From: an uncultured Lachnospiraceae bacterium
Lineage (GTDB): Bacteria; Bacillota; Clostridia; Lachnospirales; Lachnospiraceae
DNA: 43,095 nucleotides
Direction of reading: 5' to 3'
Assembly: GCA_910586005.1 (NCBI GenBank)
Contig: CAJUHG010000018.1
Location: forward strand, 1 to 43,095
Both the position numbers and the translations under genes were made by a program. Each line of letters begins with the position of its first letter. Positions within the stretch are counted from its first letter, which is position 1. Below the pieces are notes generated by a model that ran no database searches, had not been told where the DNA came from, and worked only from the letters and a program-made list of their open reading frames with translations. Shown here piece by piece: positions 31,896 to 39,307 of the stretch.

Positions 31896-32723
31896 CTACT
31901 CTACATCCACATCAATCCCTGTAATCTCTTTAAAAATTTCTTTATCAAAATTTGGAATTTCAATAATAATCTGTTTCTGTTCCTTGGAAAGTCTTTCCCA
32001 CCAAGTAACTGCGTTTTTGCAACTATCCAATATCTTTAAATAACCACCTGTTATTTCAGCTTCTGGATGAAATTCTTTCTCTTCTTTATTCATTTTACCA
32101 AATGGCACATACTCAAGTACATCCATTGGAACCTGTTTTAATAGATGGCAAGCATCACTTTCCAACCAGTCCTGATAAGTCCATGTAGAAGGTTTGTTAA
32201 ATAGATAGATTTTGGGATCAATCGTGTTAAAACATCCATTTGAAAAACTACACTTATTCCAATTTCCGCTGTTGCAATTTCCGCTGTTCCAATCTCCGCT
32301 ATTGCAATCTCCGCTGTTCCGATTTCCGCTGTTCCAATTTCCGCTGTTGCAATTTCCGCTGTTCCAATTTCCGCTGTTGCAATCTCCGCTGTTATGATGA
32401 CCAGTGCATTTTTTTCCTATATTCACAATTTCAAGTAGTTCATTCCAAGGAATTTCACGTATAATTTCAAGTTTATTTGTACAACATTTATCACCTTTTT
32501 CTATAATATCTCCATAGGCAGCTACTTCTGCGACTTTGTTTTCAGACCGAAAGGAATAATAATTAAAACAATCTACTGCCTTTTTACAAAAATGCATTCC
32601 CTTATCACATATAGAAGGAATCACCTCCTCTTCAAACTTACCTGGACAAGTATACACTTTGTTTCGACAAGTCCAATCAGGATTAAATACTTTGAACCCT
32701 TTCACAACTTTTTCTTTATCCAT
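31896..32723 (-). CDS. Pentapeptide-like repeat protein (NSGxx repeats)
   Basis: A 275-residue protein starting MDKEKVVKGFKVFNPDWTCR. The N-terminal domain (about 1-105) has conserved cysteines, including HFCKKAVDCFNYY. Residues about 110-155 are nine or so copies of N-S-G-[ND]-[WCR], resembling MPTR-type pentapeptide repeats that fold as a beta solenoid. The C-terminal part (about 170-275) is helical, with TWWERLSKEQKQIIIEIPNF. The ATG at 32723 has better spacing to AAGGAG than that at 32729. Function unknown; similar N-terminal domains occur in other phage proteins. Confidence 0.6.
   Translation of the reverse strand: MDKEKVVKGFKVFNPDWTCRNKVYTCPGKFEEEVIPSICDKGMHFCKKAVDCFNYYSFRSENKVAEVAAYGDIIEKGDKCCTNKLEIIREIPWNELLEIVNIGKKCTGHHNSGDCNSGNWNSGNCNSGNWNSGNRNSGDCNSGDWNSGNCNSGNWNKCSFSNGCFNTIDPKIYLFNKPSTWTYQDWLESDACHLLKQVPMDVLEYVPFGKMNKEEKEFHPEAEITGGYLKILDSCKNAVTWWERLSKEQKQIIIEIPNFDKEIFKEITGIDVDVE
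32262..32396. repeat. 15-bp tandem repeats in the pentapeptide-like gene
   Basis: About nine tandem copies of a 15-bp unit of the form CCGCTGTTnCAATyT (plus strand) encode the N-S-G-x-x repeats. Copies differ at few positions, so the array is likely to expand and contract by slippage. Confidence 0.75.
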
Positions 32724-32958
32724 TTTCATCTTCTCCTTCTTTATTCCTACATTTTCTATCTGCCTCTTCCACTAAAGCGACTGCCAAAGCCTTTGAAAAG
32801 GGTGTCTGATAAGTTTTATAAAAGATATTTGCTGCTGCTATTAACTTTTCCCAATAAATATCATTGTTTTCAGGCTCCCAGTATTCTTGCATCAACTTCC
32901 AGTAATCTTGTAGCATCTGAAACTCTTCACTTTCCTTTTGAAATCTTACTGCTGCCAC
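32716..32958 (-). CDS. Hypothetical phage protein upstream of dnaB-like gene's downstream neighbours
   Basis: An 80-residue helical protein from GTG at 32956-32958. MLQDYWKLMQEYWEPENNDI and KALAVALVEEADRK are of a type seen in many Firmicutes phage genomes (short proteins with a Y-W-x-L-x4-Y-W core). AAGGTG lies 8 nt before the GTG; an ATG at 32991 in frame is the alternative. Function unknown. Confidence 0.55.
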   Translation of the reverse strand: MAAVRFQKESEEFQMLQDYWKLMQEYWEPENNDIYWEKLIAAANIFYKTYQTPFSKALAVALVEEADRKCRNKEGEDENG

Positions 32959-33007
32959 TTTTCTTTCACCTTCCCTCTCTTTTATCCCCATCTAAAACCA
33001 TCTTTCC

Positions 33008-34306
33008 TTAATCAAAGGGCGTCTTCTCTTTCACTTTACGCCATTCCTTCGCCTGCTCTTTTACTTCTTCTATGCTTTCTTCCACTTCTTGAAAACGCAT
33101 CTGCTCTCCATCAAATTCTAATACTAGTTTTCCTGCCTGCCCCTGCCGGTTCTTATCTACTTTCAATCCTTTTTTCTTTCGGTCCTCTGTTAAGTTCCAC
33201 AACAAGGCGATAATACTGGCATCTTGTTCAATGTCTCCCGCTTCTCGTAGTTCTGCCATCGTTGGTTCTTTGGTCTCCCGCCCCTCTGACATACGGTTTA
33301 ACTGAGAGAGCGCAATAATTGGAACATTTAATTCCATCGCTAAGGCTTTCATTGCTTTGGAAATAGCTCCTACTTCACTGGCTCTACTTTGATAATGGAC
33401 ATCTGCACGAATCAATTGCAGATAATCTAGAATTAAAATATCAAAGTCCATATGTCTGCTTTCCTTGCGGATCTGGCTTACCGTTTTACTTCCTGTACTA
33501 ATCACGATCTGTTGTTTACTTAACCACTCATTTGCTTTCTCAAATCTTTCTTCTTCATCTCCTAGAAACTTCTGTGCCCGTCGCAATCTACTAAGACTAA
33601 TCCCACTATGATTTACCACAAACCGCTCATAGACCTGTTTTTCTCTCATCTCTAGATTATAAAAACCCACTCGTTTTCCCTGGGTAGCAAGATGCGAAGT
33701 GATTTGTGTGACAAAGGCTGATTTTCCAACGGCTGGTCTGGCACCTATCACAATTACATCTCCGCCTTCTAATCCTCCAAGCAAGTCATCTAATTTAGGA
33801 AATCCAGTATATAGTTTTTCTTCTTCTCTTTCTCGAAAATACTGGTCTTTGTTCTCTTCTACAATCTCTTTTAACTCCTTAGCTCCCGTTTGCTCTCCTG
33901 TTTGCAAGGCTTCTAACTCTTGCATCAGCTTTCCTATCTGTGCATCCATGTCAACACAAGAGGGTCGAATGCTGTTTAACAAACGTGAAAATTGTTTTGC
34001 TCGATAGGCATCTATGATTTCTTTGGCGTATTGTTCGATGGTTACACTGGTTACAGTCTGGGAGACACAGGCTGCAAGCTCTTGCATAATTACACTTTCT
34101 GGATATTGTTTTGCCAACAGTTTTTGTCTTAACCGAACCACATGCATCTCCTGTCCTTGGTCATAGGCTCTTAAAAATTCCACATACATCTTTGCCAATA
34201 ACTCACTTTGAAACATCTCTGGTTTTAATTGCCCATAAATCTTTGCGAGCATGTCCATATCTAACAGCAAAGAGCCAATAATATTCTGTTCTGCGAAATA
34301 ACTCAT
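33008..34306 (-). CDS. dnaB: Replicative DNA helicase, DnaB family
   Basis: A 432-residue protein. The N-terminal domain has AEQNIIGSLLLDMDMLAKIY. The helicase domain has GARPAVGKS (188-196, Walker A), YNLEMREKQVYERF (motif H1a region), DILILDYLQLI (Walker B) and LSQLNR. It unwinds phage DNA at the replication fork. The start overlaps the initiator's stop (ATGA), so the two are translated together and probably interact. Confidence 0.92.
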   Translation of the reverse strand: MSYFAEQNIIGSLLLDMDMLAKIYGQLKPEMFQSELLAKMYVEFLRAYDQGQEMHVVRLRQKLLAKQYPESVIMQELAACVSQTVTSVTIEQYAKEIIDAYRAKQFSRLLNSIRPSCVDMDAQIGKLMQELEALQTGEQTGAKELKEIVEENKDQYFREREEEKLYTGFPKLDDLLGGLEGGDVIVIGARPAVGKSAFVTQITSHLATQGKRVGFYNLEMREKQVYERFVVNHSGISLSRLRRAQKFLGDEEERFEKANEWLSKQQIVISTGSKTVSQIRKESRHMDFDILILDYLQLIRADVHYQSRASEVGAISKAMKALAMELNVPIIALSQLNRMSEGRETKEPTMAELREAGDIEQDASIIALLWNLTEDRKKKGLKVDKNRQGQAGKLVLEFDGEQMRFQEVEESIEEVKEQAKEWRKVKEKTPFD

Positions 34307-35055
34307 TCCTCTTCCTCCAGATAATCCAAAATTGCTTTATTCATAAAGGTATCAAATCCCTTGTAAAACTTTAATTCTACTGCTTCTTCCTCCTGTTGTG
34401 TTACATATCGTTTCACAGCTAAATACATCTGTTTGTTGGTAAGGGTCCATTTTTTTCCGCTAATGGTTCTGCCTTTTAACCAACCAAGATAATACTCATA
34501 TGCCTTTGCTTTTCCAATCTTCTTGGGATACAGTGCATAGATAATCTCAAAATCTTCTTCGGTTCTTTGGCGTTCACCCGCTGGTGAACAAATTAATATT
34601 TCCTTTTTTTCTTTCTTTCCTTCTTCTATTGTTGTCGTTAGAATGTCGTTAGAATGTCGCTTGCTTGTCGCTTGCGTGTCGTTCTGCATGTCATTCTGCA
34701 TGTCGTTCTGCATGTCGTTCTGCGTGTCATTCTGCATGTCGTTTGTTTGATATAAGTTGTAGTTATTTACCGTAAATATGCTATATTTGCTACAAGTTTT
34801 GACGGTCAATTCTCCGGTCGCTTTTAAATGGTCTAAGGAAGTTCTTACTTCTCTTGTAGTTAAGTTTGTTTCATAGGACAATTTTGGAATTGAGGATACA
34901 AAAGACCCTCTTGGAATTATCTTCCCCTCAAATCTTCCCTCTTTCCAATTTGTTTTCAACAACATATGTAAAAACAAACGACATGTATTAATATTTCCAT
35001 ACCACTCCCATTCTAAAATACTACGATTTATTTTAATATAATTTCCCTCCTGCAA
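34303..35055 (-). CDS. Phage replication initiator / helicase loader-like protein with iterons
   Basis: A 250-residue protein. The N-terminal winged-helix region (YIKINRSILEWEWYGNINTC, SYETNLTTREVRTSLDHLKA) is typical of phage replication proteins of the DnaD-like group. A repeat linker follows (DMQNDTQNDMQN with four to five repeats), then a C-terminal domain (YALYPKKIGKAKAYEYYLGW). It has no ATG: TTG at 35055 has GGAG only 2 nt upstream, and an ATT eight nt after AGGAGG is another possible start. The linker DNA holds iterons, as in lambda gene O. Confidence 0.75.
   Translation of the reverse strand: MQEGNYIKINRSILEWEWYGNINTCRLFLHMLLKTNWKEGRFEGKIIPRGSFVSSIPKLSYETNLTTREVRTSLDHLKATGELTVKTCSKYSIFTVNNYNLYQTNDMQNDTQNDMQNDMQNDMQNDTQATSKRHSNDILTTTIEEGKKEKKEILICSPAGERQRTEEDFEIIYALYPKKIGKAKAYEYYLGWLKGRTISGKKWTLTNKQMYLAVKRYVTQQEEEAVELKFYKGFDTFMNKAILDYLEEEE
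34635..34745. repeat. Intragenic iterons of the replication origin (cluster 1)
   Basis: Units of about 12 bp, AACGACATGCAG-like when read on the minus strand, recur within the initiator gene's linker region. The same core, AACGACA, recurs in a second cluster at 35105-35185. Iterons inside an initiator gene are a common phage origin arrangement. Confidence 0.6.
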
Positions 35056-35104
35056 GTCTCCATCCTCCCATTAAAAATTCATTTAAATAAATTTCCATAT
35101 CCTT

Positions 35105-35185
35105 GTTTGTGTGTCGTTTGTGTGTCACTCTACTTGTCATTTGCCTGTCACTTATGTGTCGTTTGTGTGTCGTTTGCCTGTCCAT
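35105..35185. repeat. Iterons upstream of the initiator gene (cluster 2)
   Basis: Six to eight units related to AACGACACACA (minus strand) lie between the nuclease gene's last codons and the initiator start. They share the AACGACA core with the intragenic cluster at 34635-34745. The 96 bp between the two genes have no other function that I can see. Confidence 0.55.
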
Positions 35186-35487
35186 GCCTGATACATCTGT
35201 ATCCATGTTTCCAAAGACAGGGTTACCAACCATTCTTCCTGATTCTTTCGGTGAAATACGGTTGGTATCTCTTGGGGTCTTGCATCTCTTTTAGACTGTT
35301 CCATAGTAGCAGAAAGATTCAATTTTTCTACTCTCTTACACTCAATGTGAATCCCTTCTAACCCTATGACATCTGCGGATCCATCTGCACCACAATACTG
35401 TTGTCCTCTACGACAGGAATAGCCATACCCTGCTAATTTATGGGCTAATTCCAATTCCCCACGCTTTCCTTTTTCTCTACTGTTCAT
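35152..35487 (-). CDS. Phage nuclease / Holliday-junction-resolvase-like protein (PD-(D/E)XK type)
   Basis: A 111-residue protein. KRGELELAHKLAGYGYSCRR, GADGSADVIGLEGIHIECKR and AMEQSKRDARPQEI-like segments (NLSATMEQSKRDARPQEIPT) form a PD-(D/E)XK core (the D of SADVIG and the E-x-K of IECKR). This type is annotated as a resolvase-like nuclease in Firmicutes phages. Its stop codon lies in the iteron cluster, so coding and origin DNA overlap. Confidence 0.7.
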   Translation of the reverse strand: MNSREKGKRGELELAHKLAGYGYSCRRGQQYCGADGSADVIGLEGIHIECKRVEKLNLSATMEQSKRDARPQEIPTVFHRKNQEEWLVTLSLETWIQMYQAWTGKRHTNDT

Positions 35488-35519
35488 GGTAATTGTTCCT
35501 TTTCTATATTTTTATACTA

Positions 35520-36047
35520 TCATTCTATGTTCCACGCCTGTTTCATCCGGCGTAGTTCTTCTGGTGGCATGGTTTCTATTCCAAGCTCCTTCGCTTCCTC
35601 TAGGATATGGTCAATAAATTGGCTCATTTCACTGGTATCATAGTGGCTGGAGCCTTTCAGCATCAGATAAGATACAAACTTCCCATTTTCCTTATAACGC
35701 TTCCAATGTCCCTCTATCTTTGAAATATCTACGTGGATAGGAAAAGTTCCTACAATATAGCCATTTTCATCTTGATAATAAGATCCATACCGTTGTAACA
35801 TCTCCTCATAAATTTCTTCTTTGCTACTTTGGGTTATTTCTGCAATCTTACTCATTAGCACCCATGCATAGGCATTGGCATCTAAACTTCTCTTTTTTCT
35901 GAATTTTACTGCTCTTAGACAAAGTTTCTCTTGCTTTTTTAATTCTTCTAATTGATTTTCTGCGATAGCATCCACTTCAAAGGTGAGTAACAATCGCTTT
36001 CCATCTAGACTTCTGTTTGCCCCTGTGAGTTTTCCCATCCACTCCAT
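35520..36047 (-). CDS. NinB-like recombination protein
   Basis: A 175-residue protein. RSLDANAYAWVLMSKIAEIT resembles the N-R-S-L-D-x-N segment of NinB-like recombination mediators. GSSHYDTSEMSQFIDHILEE and LGIETMPPEELRRMKQAW are conserved at the C-terminus of this phage group. The ATG at 36047 has AAGGAG about 10 nt upstream; the longer frame starts at a TTG without a ribosome site. It lies beside the annealing-protein and nuclease genes, consistent with a recombination module. Confidence 0.6.
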   Translation of the reverse strand: MEWMGKLTGANRSLDGKRLLLTFEVDAIAENQLEELKKQEKLCLRAVKFRKKRSLDANAYAWVLMSKIAEITQSSKEEIYEEMLQRYGSYYQDENGYIVGTFPIHVDISKIEGHWKRYKENGKFVSYLMLKGSSHYDTSEMSQFIDHILEEAKELGIETMPPEELRRMKQAWNIE

Positions 36048-36089
36048 CCTTGTACTACTCCTTTTTCTCTTATCCTTTTTCTTTCCAAT

Positions 36090-36135
36090 GGACATACCTG
36101 CCAAACTGCTGCAAGATTAGAAAGGAGGCATGTCC
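36090..36135. promoter_or_regulatory. Imperfect inverted repeat between recombination genes
   Basis: GGACATACCTGCC (36090-36102) and GGAGGCATGTCC (36124-36135) can pair over about 11 bp. It has no T-run, so it is not a standard terminator. It may be a processing hairpin in the early transcript. Confidence 0.35.
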
Positions 36136-36159
36136 ATGTTAAGAAATAAACTTCCCTAT

Positions 36160-36696
36160 TTACGATTCCTTTTTTCTAATATCATAGAGAAACGCCATTT
36201 TCCCTAAAGAAACATTTTTAATGGCTAAAGCTACAATTTCCCCTTGTTCTACAAGCATTTGTGTCACTTTGAATTTATCATAGGTGGTATACACAGGATG
36301 ATTTGCTTTGTCTTTTCTTCCAGTGTCTTTCAAAGCTACTTTATCTGAAGGAATCCAGATATTGGGAGCAGTATATAGTTCTCTTCCAATTCCCCAATTA
36401 AAACAAGCACGTTTAAAACTATCCGAAGCCTGTCCCTTTTCCTTCTCAGTATTGCTCTCTGTTCCAACATCCTGTTTCCATACCCATTCCCCATCAATCT
36501 TAATTCCAACATTACAAAATAGACTTTCCTTAATTACTTCATGTTTACGCTGCCAATTCTCTGCCCCTACCGTTTCATCTAGGATTTTCATATCGCATCT
36601 GGCATCTTTATACAACAGAAGCATGACTCCCTTGCTATTACAGGTTGCCACTCTACAATCAATTTCTGCTGCGGTTAAAGCGCGAAATTTTTCCAT
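36160..36696 (-). CDS. Rad52/Sak-like single-strand annealing protein
   Basis: A 178-residue protein starting MEKFRALTAAEIDCRVATCN. QRKHEVIKESLFCNVGIKID and GQASDSFKRACFNWGIGREL are the signature of phage Rad52-like annealing proteins (Sak type). These anneal complementary strands during phage recombination. The ATG at 36696 has GGAGG upstream; the longer frame is rejected. The neighbouring Gp157-like, NinB-like and nuclease genes form a recombination module. Confidence 0.75.
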   Translation of the reverse strand: MEKFRALTAAEIDCRVATCNSKGVMLLLYKDARCDMKILDETVGAENWQRKHEVIKESLFCNVGIKIDGEWVWKQDVGTESNTEKEKGQASDSFKRACFNWGIGRELYTAPNIWIPSDKVALKDTGRKDKANHPVYTTYDKFKVTQMLVEQGEIVALAIKNVSLGKMAFLYDIRKKES

Positions 36697-36731
36697 CCTT
36701 GTTCCTCCTGCTCTCACTCTTATTCTTACTC

Positions 36732-37223
36732 TTATCGAATTACAAGATGCTCTCCACGTTCCTTTAACACTGCAAAGGGAAGTGTTTCGCCCTTTTGTAG
36801 TGTTTCACGGATTTTCGCAGTATCTGGCTCTTTTTTATAATATGCTTCAGGAATTTCCACATCTGGTACTAACATTACAGGTCGTACCCCACCATTTTTC
36901 TGAATCCCAAACTGAAAGAACTCTGTTTTAAATTTCAACTTTCCGGTCGCCTTCATGCTCTTATACAGATATTTTTTTAACATCTCGGCACGGTTTCGGC
37001 GGGATTTCGCAATGGCTTCCATGCGCTGTTGTTCCTTTTCATATTTTTCAGCTTCTGCCAACAATTCCTGAATCACTCTTGCATATCCCTCAGCTTTTGT
37101 TTCAAACGCTCCTTCTATCCCTTCTAGGGTATCTGTAAATACTTTAGGATCCAGATATTCTTCTTCCTCCAATAGTTCCAATAAATGAAGGTAATCCTCT
37201 GTCAGTTCATACAAAGTACTCAT
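36732..37223 (-). CDS. Siphovirus Gp157-like protein
   Basis: A 163-residue protein starting MSTLYELTEDYLHLLELLEE. A helical N-terminal part with coiled coil (about 50-95), then KSMKATGKLKFKTEFFQFGI and PEAYYKKEPDTAKIRETLQK, match Gp157 of Streptococcus phages. AGGAGG lies 7 nt before the ATG. Family members are early proteins thought to assist recombination or resistance to host defence; exact role unknown. Confidence 0.8.
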   Translation of the reverse strand: MSTLYELTEDYLHLLELLEEEEYLDPKVFTDTLEGIEGAFETKAEGYARVIQELLAEAEKYEKEQQRMEAIAKSRRNRAEMLKKYLYKSMKATGKLKFKTEFFQFGIQKNGGVRPVMLVPDVEIPEAYYKKEPDTAKIRETLQKGETLPFAVLKERGEHLVIR

Positions 37224-37344
37224 CTTCTTCCTCCTCTCTTTCTTCGCTATCCCAAGCAGCAGCCAAACGCTTTGCCATACGGTGTCTGCGCTCCTGTTCC
37301 GCTTCATACTCTTCCCACAAATCATAATTATCTGGTATGTACAT
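37207..37344 (-). CDS. Small acidic phage protein
   Basis: A 45-residue ORF, MYIPDNYDLWEEYEAEQERR and then HRMAKRLAAAWDSEER, with an acidic C-terminus. TAGGTG lies 5-6 nt upstream of the ATG at 37342-37344. It overlaps the Gp157-like start by 17 nt. Small proteins beginning MYxPDNYD are frequent upstream of such genes; function unknown. Confidence 0.5.
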   Translation of the reverse strand: MYIPDNYDLWEEYEAEQERRHRMAKRLAAAWDSEEREEEEDEYFV

Positions 37345-37363
37345 CAAAATCACCTACACTCTC

Positions 37364-37531
37364 CTAGATTCTAATAGTCATTTTTATATCTTCTAAAATC
37401 TCTTCTATGCTATAGTTTCCCTCCATCTCTTCTATAGACTTTTTAATCATTTCTAGTTGTGTTTCTGCATGTATCAATGTTTTAAATTTTTCATAAGAAA
37501 CTTTTGTGTAATTTTGTCTTGCAAATTCCAT
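37364..37531 (-). CDS. Small early phage protein
   Basis: A 55-residue ORF, MEFARQNYTKVSYEKFKTLI then HAETQLEMIKKSIEEMEG, predicted mostly helical. The ribosome site (AAAGAAAA) is weak, but codon use and the clean fit between neighbours support it. Its upstream side is a hairpin at 37579-37618. Function unknown. Confidence 0.5.
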   Translation of the reverse strand: MEFARQNYTKVSYEKFKTLIHAETQLEMIKKSIEEMEGNYSIEEILEDIKMTIRI

Positions 37532-37578
37532 TTTTCTTTGCTAGAATATAGGAGAAATCAATATAGGAAGTTTATAAC

Positions 37579-37618
37579 TGGTCTGTAGCTTTGGAGGGTA
37601 CAGACCAATTTTTCTTTT
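37579..37618 (+). terminator. Plus-strand terminator-like hairpin in the early region
   Basis: TGGTCTGTA (37579-37587) and TACAGACCA (37599-37607) form a perfect 9-bp stem, followed on the plus strand by ATTTTTCTTTTT. No plus-strand gene precedes it, so it may block antisense transcripts or act as a regulatory hairpin in the minus-strand mRNA. Confidence 0.45.
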
Positions 37619-37655
37619 TCCCTTTTCTCCTATTTCTGGCTACCTCCTTCCTGTT

Positions 37656-37844
37656 CTATACGCCTGTTTCCTCTGGAAATTTATTGATAAACTCTTCTAA
37701 ATCCTTTCCACGCACCTTCCTGTTTCCTAAATTCAAATATGGAAGCATGCCTTCATTCATATACTTGTAAACAGTGTTTGGATTTACTTTTAATAATTTT
37801 GCAATTTCCCTTACTGTATAAATTGGTTCGTATGGTCTTACCAC
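37656..37844 (-). CDS. Excisionase-like helix-turn-helix protein
   Basis: A 62-residue protein. YTVREIAKLLKVNPNTVYKY is a winged helix-turn-helix of the excisionase/MerR-like class, and YLNLGNRKVRGKDLEEFINK is its wing region. The GTG at 37842-37844 has a full AGGAGGTG 6 to 8 nt upstream and is better than the GTG inside that site. It is the second gene of the early operon; roles in excision or regulation are both possible. Confidence 0.7.
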   Translation of the reverse strand: MVRPYEPIYTVREIAKLLKVNPNTVYKYMNEGMLPYLNLGNRKVRGKDLEEFINKFPEETGV

Positions 37845-37882
37845 TTCTTTCACCTCCTCCCATCTCTTGCAATTTTTTCCAC

Positions 37883-38053
37883 TTATACTGGCTGCTTGGG
37901 TGGCTTGCGGGGTTGTTTGTTCCCTTTATCCTCTTTCTGCAACAAACAATGAATCCAGCCCTTCAAATAAAAATAATCTTCTGGACAATGTACTCTTATT
38001 TCATCCAGCTTAAATGCTGTATCTTTTACATCTTCAACTTTTTGTGCATTCAT
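37883..38053 (-). CDS. Small early phage protein, first gene of the early operon
   Basis: A 56-residue ORF, MNAQKVEDVKDTAFKLDEIR then VHCPEDYFYLKGWIHCLLQK, with a Pro/Lys-rich C-terminus. A GGGGG ribosome site lies 7 nt before the ATG. It follows the strong promoter at 38088-38116 directly, so it is the first early gene. In other phages a similar short protein sits beside the excisionase-like gene. Function unknown. Confidence 0.6.
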   Translation of the reverse strand: MNAQKVEDVKDTAFKLDEIRVHCPEDYFYLKGWIHCLLQKEDKGNKQPRKPPKQPV

Positions 38054-38070
38054 CTATTTTCCCCCTTTCT

Positions 38071-38152
38071 TTGATTTCATTGAAATCAATATATCATTCT
38101 TTGAAATCATTGTCAATATAATTTTCAATTTTTTTGTTTACTTTGAAATCAA
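38071..38152. promoter_or_regulatory. Operators of the second lysogeny switch
   Basis: TTGATTTCATTGAAATCAA (38071-38089) is a perfect 9-1-9 inverted repeat. Two further half-site matches are TTGAAATCA (38101-38109) and TTTGAAATCAAA (38142-38153 region). The first lies at the early promoter's start, the second in its spacer, and the third near the repressor's promoter. They are likely bound by the XRE repressor encoded at 38186. Confidence 0.7.
38088..38116 (-). promoter_or_regulatory. Early promoter (PR-like)
   Basis: On the minus strand TTGACA (38111-38116), a 17-bp spacer and TATATT (38088-38093) form a near-consensus sigma-A promoter. It drives the excisionase-like and replication genes. 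Repressor half-sites overlap its spacer and the transcription start. Confidence 0.8.
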
Positions 38153-38185
38153 ATTGTGATAAAGTGTTTTCATGGAGGTGATAAC

Positions 38186-38530
38186 ATGAATATCCATGAA
38201 AGACTAAGGTATCTAAGAGAGCAATTAAATTTAACTACTCGTGCTTTTGGTGCTTCTATCAATATGTCAGGTGGTGCAATCACTAATATGGAAAAGGGAA
38301 CGCGGAATGTTACTGAGCGTACCATTCGTGATGTGTGTCGTGAATACAATGTAAATTCTAACTGGCTTATCAATGGCATAGAACCAATATTTGAAGACAT
38401 AACCAGTGAATTGGATATTGATGATGATGTTAAGCAACTTACTAAACAATACAGTCTATTAAGTGATGCTGACCAAGAACTTGTCAAAAGAATGATTAAC
38501 TCATTAGCAGAAAAAATAAATACACCCTAA
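38186..38530 (+). CDS. XRE-family repressor (second switch)
   Basis: A 114-residue protein starting MNIHERLRYLREQLNLTTRA. The helix-turn-helix (about 8-62) includes TTRAFGASINMSGGAITNME and KGTRNVTERTIRDVCREYNV. The short C-terminus (LLSDADQELVKRMINSLAEK) has no protease domain. The ATG at 38186 has GGAGGTGA upstream. It lies opposite the early operon, with operators between, so it is likely the repressor of lytic genes. Confidence 0.8.
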   Translation: MNIHERLRYLREQLNLTTRAFGASINMSGGAITNMEKGTRNVTERTIRDVCREYNVNSNWLINGIEPIFEDITSELDIDDDVKQLTKQYSLLSDADQELVKRMINSLAEKINTP

Positions 38531-38539
38531 CCCCATATA

Positions 38540-38580
38540 ACAAGAATCCAGTAGATGCAACATCCGCTGGATTTTCTTGT
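38540..38580 (+). terminator. Terminator-like hairpin after the second repressor
   Basis: CAAGAATCCAG and CTGGATTTTCTTG pair with a 2-nt bulge, about 10 nt after the repressor stop. There is no long T-run, so strength is uncertain. The converging pseudogene lies just beyond. Confidence 0.4.
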
Positions 38581-38582
38581 CT

Positions 38583-38763
38583 CTACCACTTTCTCACCTC
38601 CTCCCACCTCCTACAATTCTTCCCGCTTACTGGCTGCTCTGAAAAATCTCTCAAAAGTTCATTGATGGGAACCCCTAAGACTTCTGAAATTTCTTTTCCA
38701 AGTTCCATTGTCAAAGCCTTTGTTCCGCGCTCCATCTAGACAATCATTGACTGGGTAACATTT
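38583..38763 (-). pseudogene. Remnant of an XRE-family repressor gene
   Basis: In one minus-strand frame the translation reads NVTQSMIV, stop, MERGTKALTMELGKEISEVL, then GVPINELLRDFSEQPVSGKN. This is the second half of a helix-turn-helix XRE domain. TAG replaces the codon expected for Q in Q-S-M-I-x-Q-M-E-R-G. The N-terminal part is missing and has been replaced by the Rha antirepressor gene's end, so the gene has been truncated and inactivated. Confidence 0.6.
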
Positions 38764-38764
38764 A

Positions 38765-39307
38765 CTACAACTTTCCATCACCAAAATCAGACAAATCCAT
38801 CTGCATATATCTTGGAACCTTCACAAAATCTGCTGGAAGAACTATACCAAACTGCTCCGAAATCATCTTGAATGCTTCACATATCTTCCAAGGCTCCGAA
38901 CCCTGTTTTTCCATGCACCTGTCCATTTCCTTTGTGTATGAAGCGACTTCACCGAGCGAAGTAGCCTTTGTTTCATACACTTTCTGCTGGATGACATTCT
39001 CCATATCATGGAAGCGTTTCACATACCTTGCGGTAAACAATACACCTTTTTCACCAGTAAACTTGTTTGCAAGGAAGTCGCACCCAAGCTTAGTAACTTC
39101 GTAACACTTATTTTCTTTCCCGCTGGCATCTTTGTAACTTGATGAGATGAAATAATCACTCACGGACATTTGTCCTTCAGTCATTATCTTGATATATCCC
39201 TTGCGTTCTTTCCTTCCCTCCAGCTTCTTTAAAATATCAGCATGTGACACTTCCATCATTTCCGCCACTTCTAATGTTGTAATAGTGTTCTTTCTTAATT
39301 CGTTCAT
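38765..39307 (-). CDS. Rha-family antirepressor-like protein
   Basis: A 180-residue protein. The N-terminal Rha domain has TTLEVAEMMEVSHADILKKL, DYFISSSYKDASGKENKCYE and VTKLGCDFLANKFTGEKGVL, followed by FTARYVKRFHDME. A short helical C-terminal region follows. Rha-type proteins are lytic regulators in many phages. It is the third gene of a minus-strand operon governed by the Cro-like gene's promoter, with a 4-nt overlap with the preceding ORF. Confidence 0.8.
   Translation of the reverse strand: MNELRKNTITTLEVAEMMEVSHADILKKLEGRKERKGYIKIMTEGQMSVSDYFISSSYKDASGKENKCYEVTKLGCDFLANKFTGEKGVLFTARYVKRFHDMENVIQQKVYETKATSLGEVASYTKEMDRCMEKQGSEPWKICEAFKMISEQFGIVLPADFVKVPRYMQMDLSDFGDGKL

Noticed and set aside
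32212..32464. Two plus-strand ORFs rich in Phe-Pro-Leu and Cys-Arg repeats
   Set aside because: They are antisense readings of the NSGxx tandem repeats.
35033..35233. A 66-codon minus-strand ORF over the iterons
   Set aside because: It overlaps the nuclease gene in another frame, and its repeated THKRH residues only reflect the DNA iterons.
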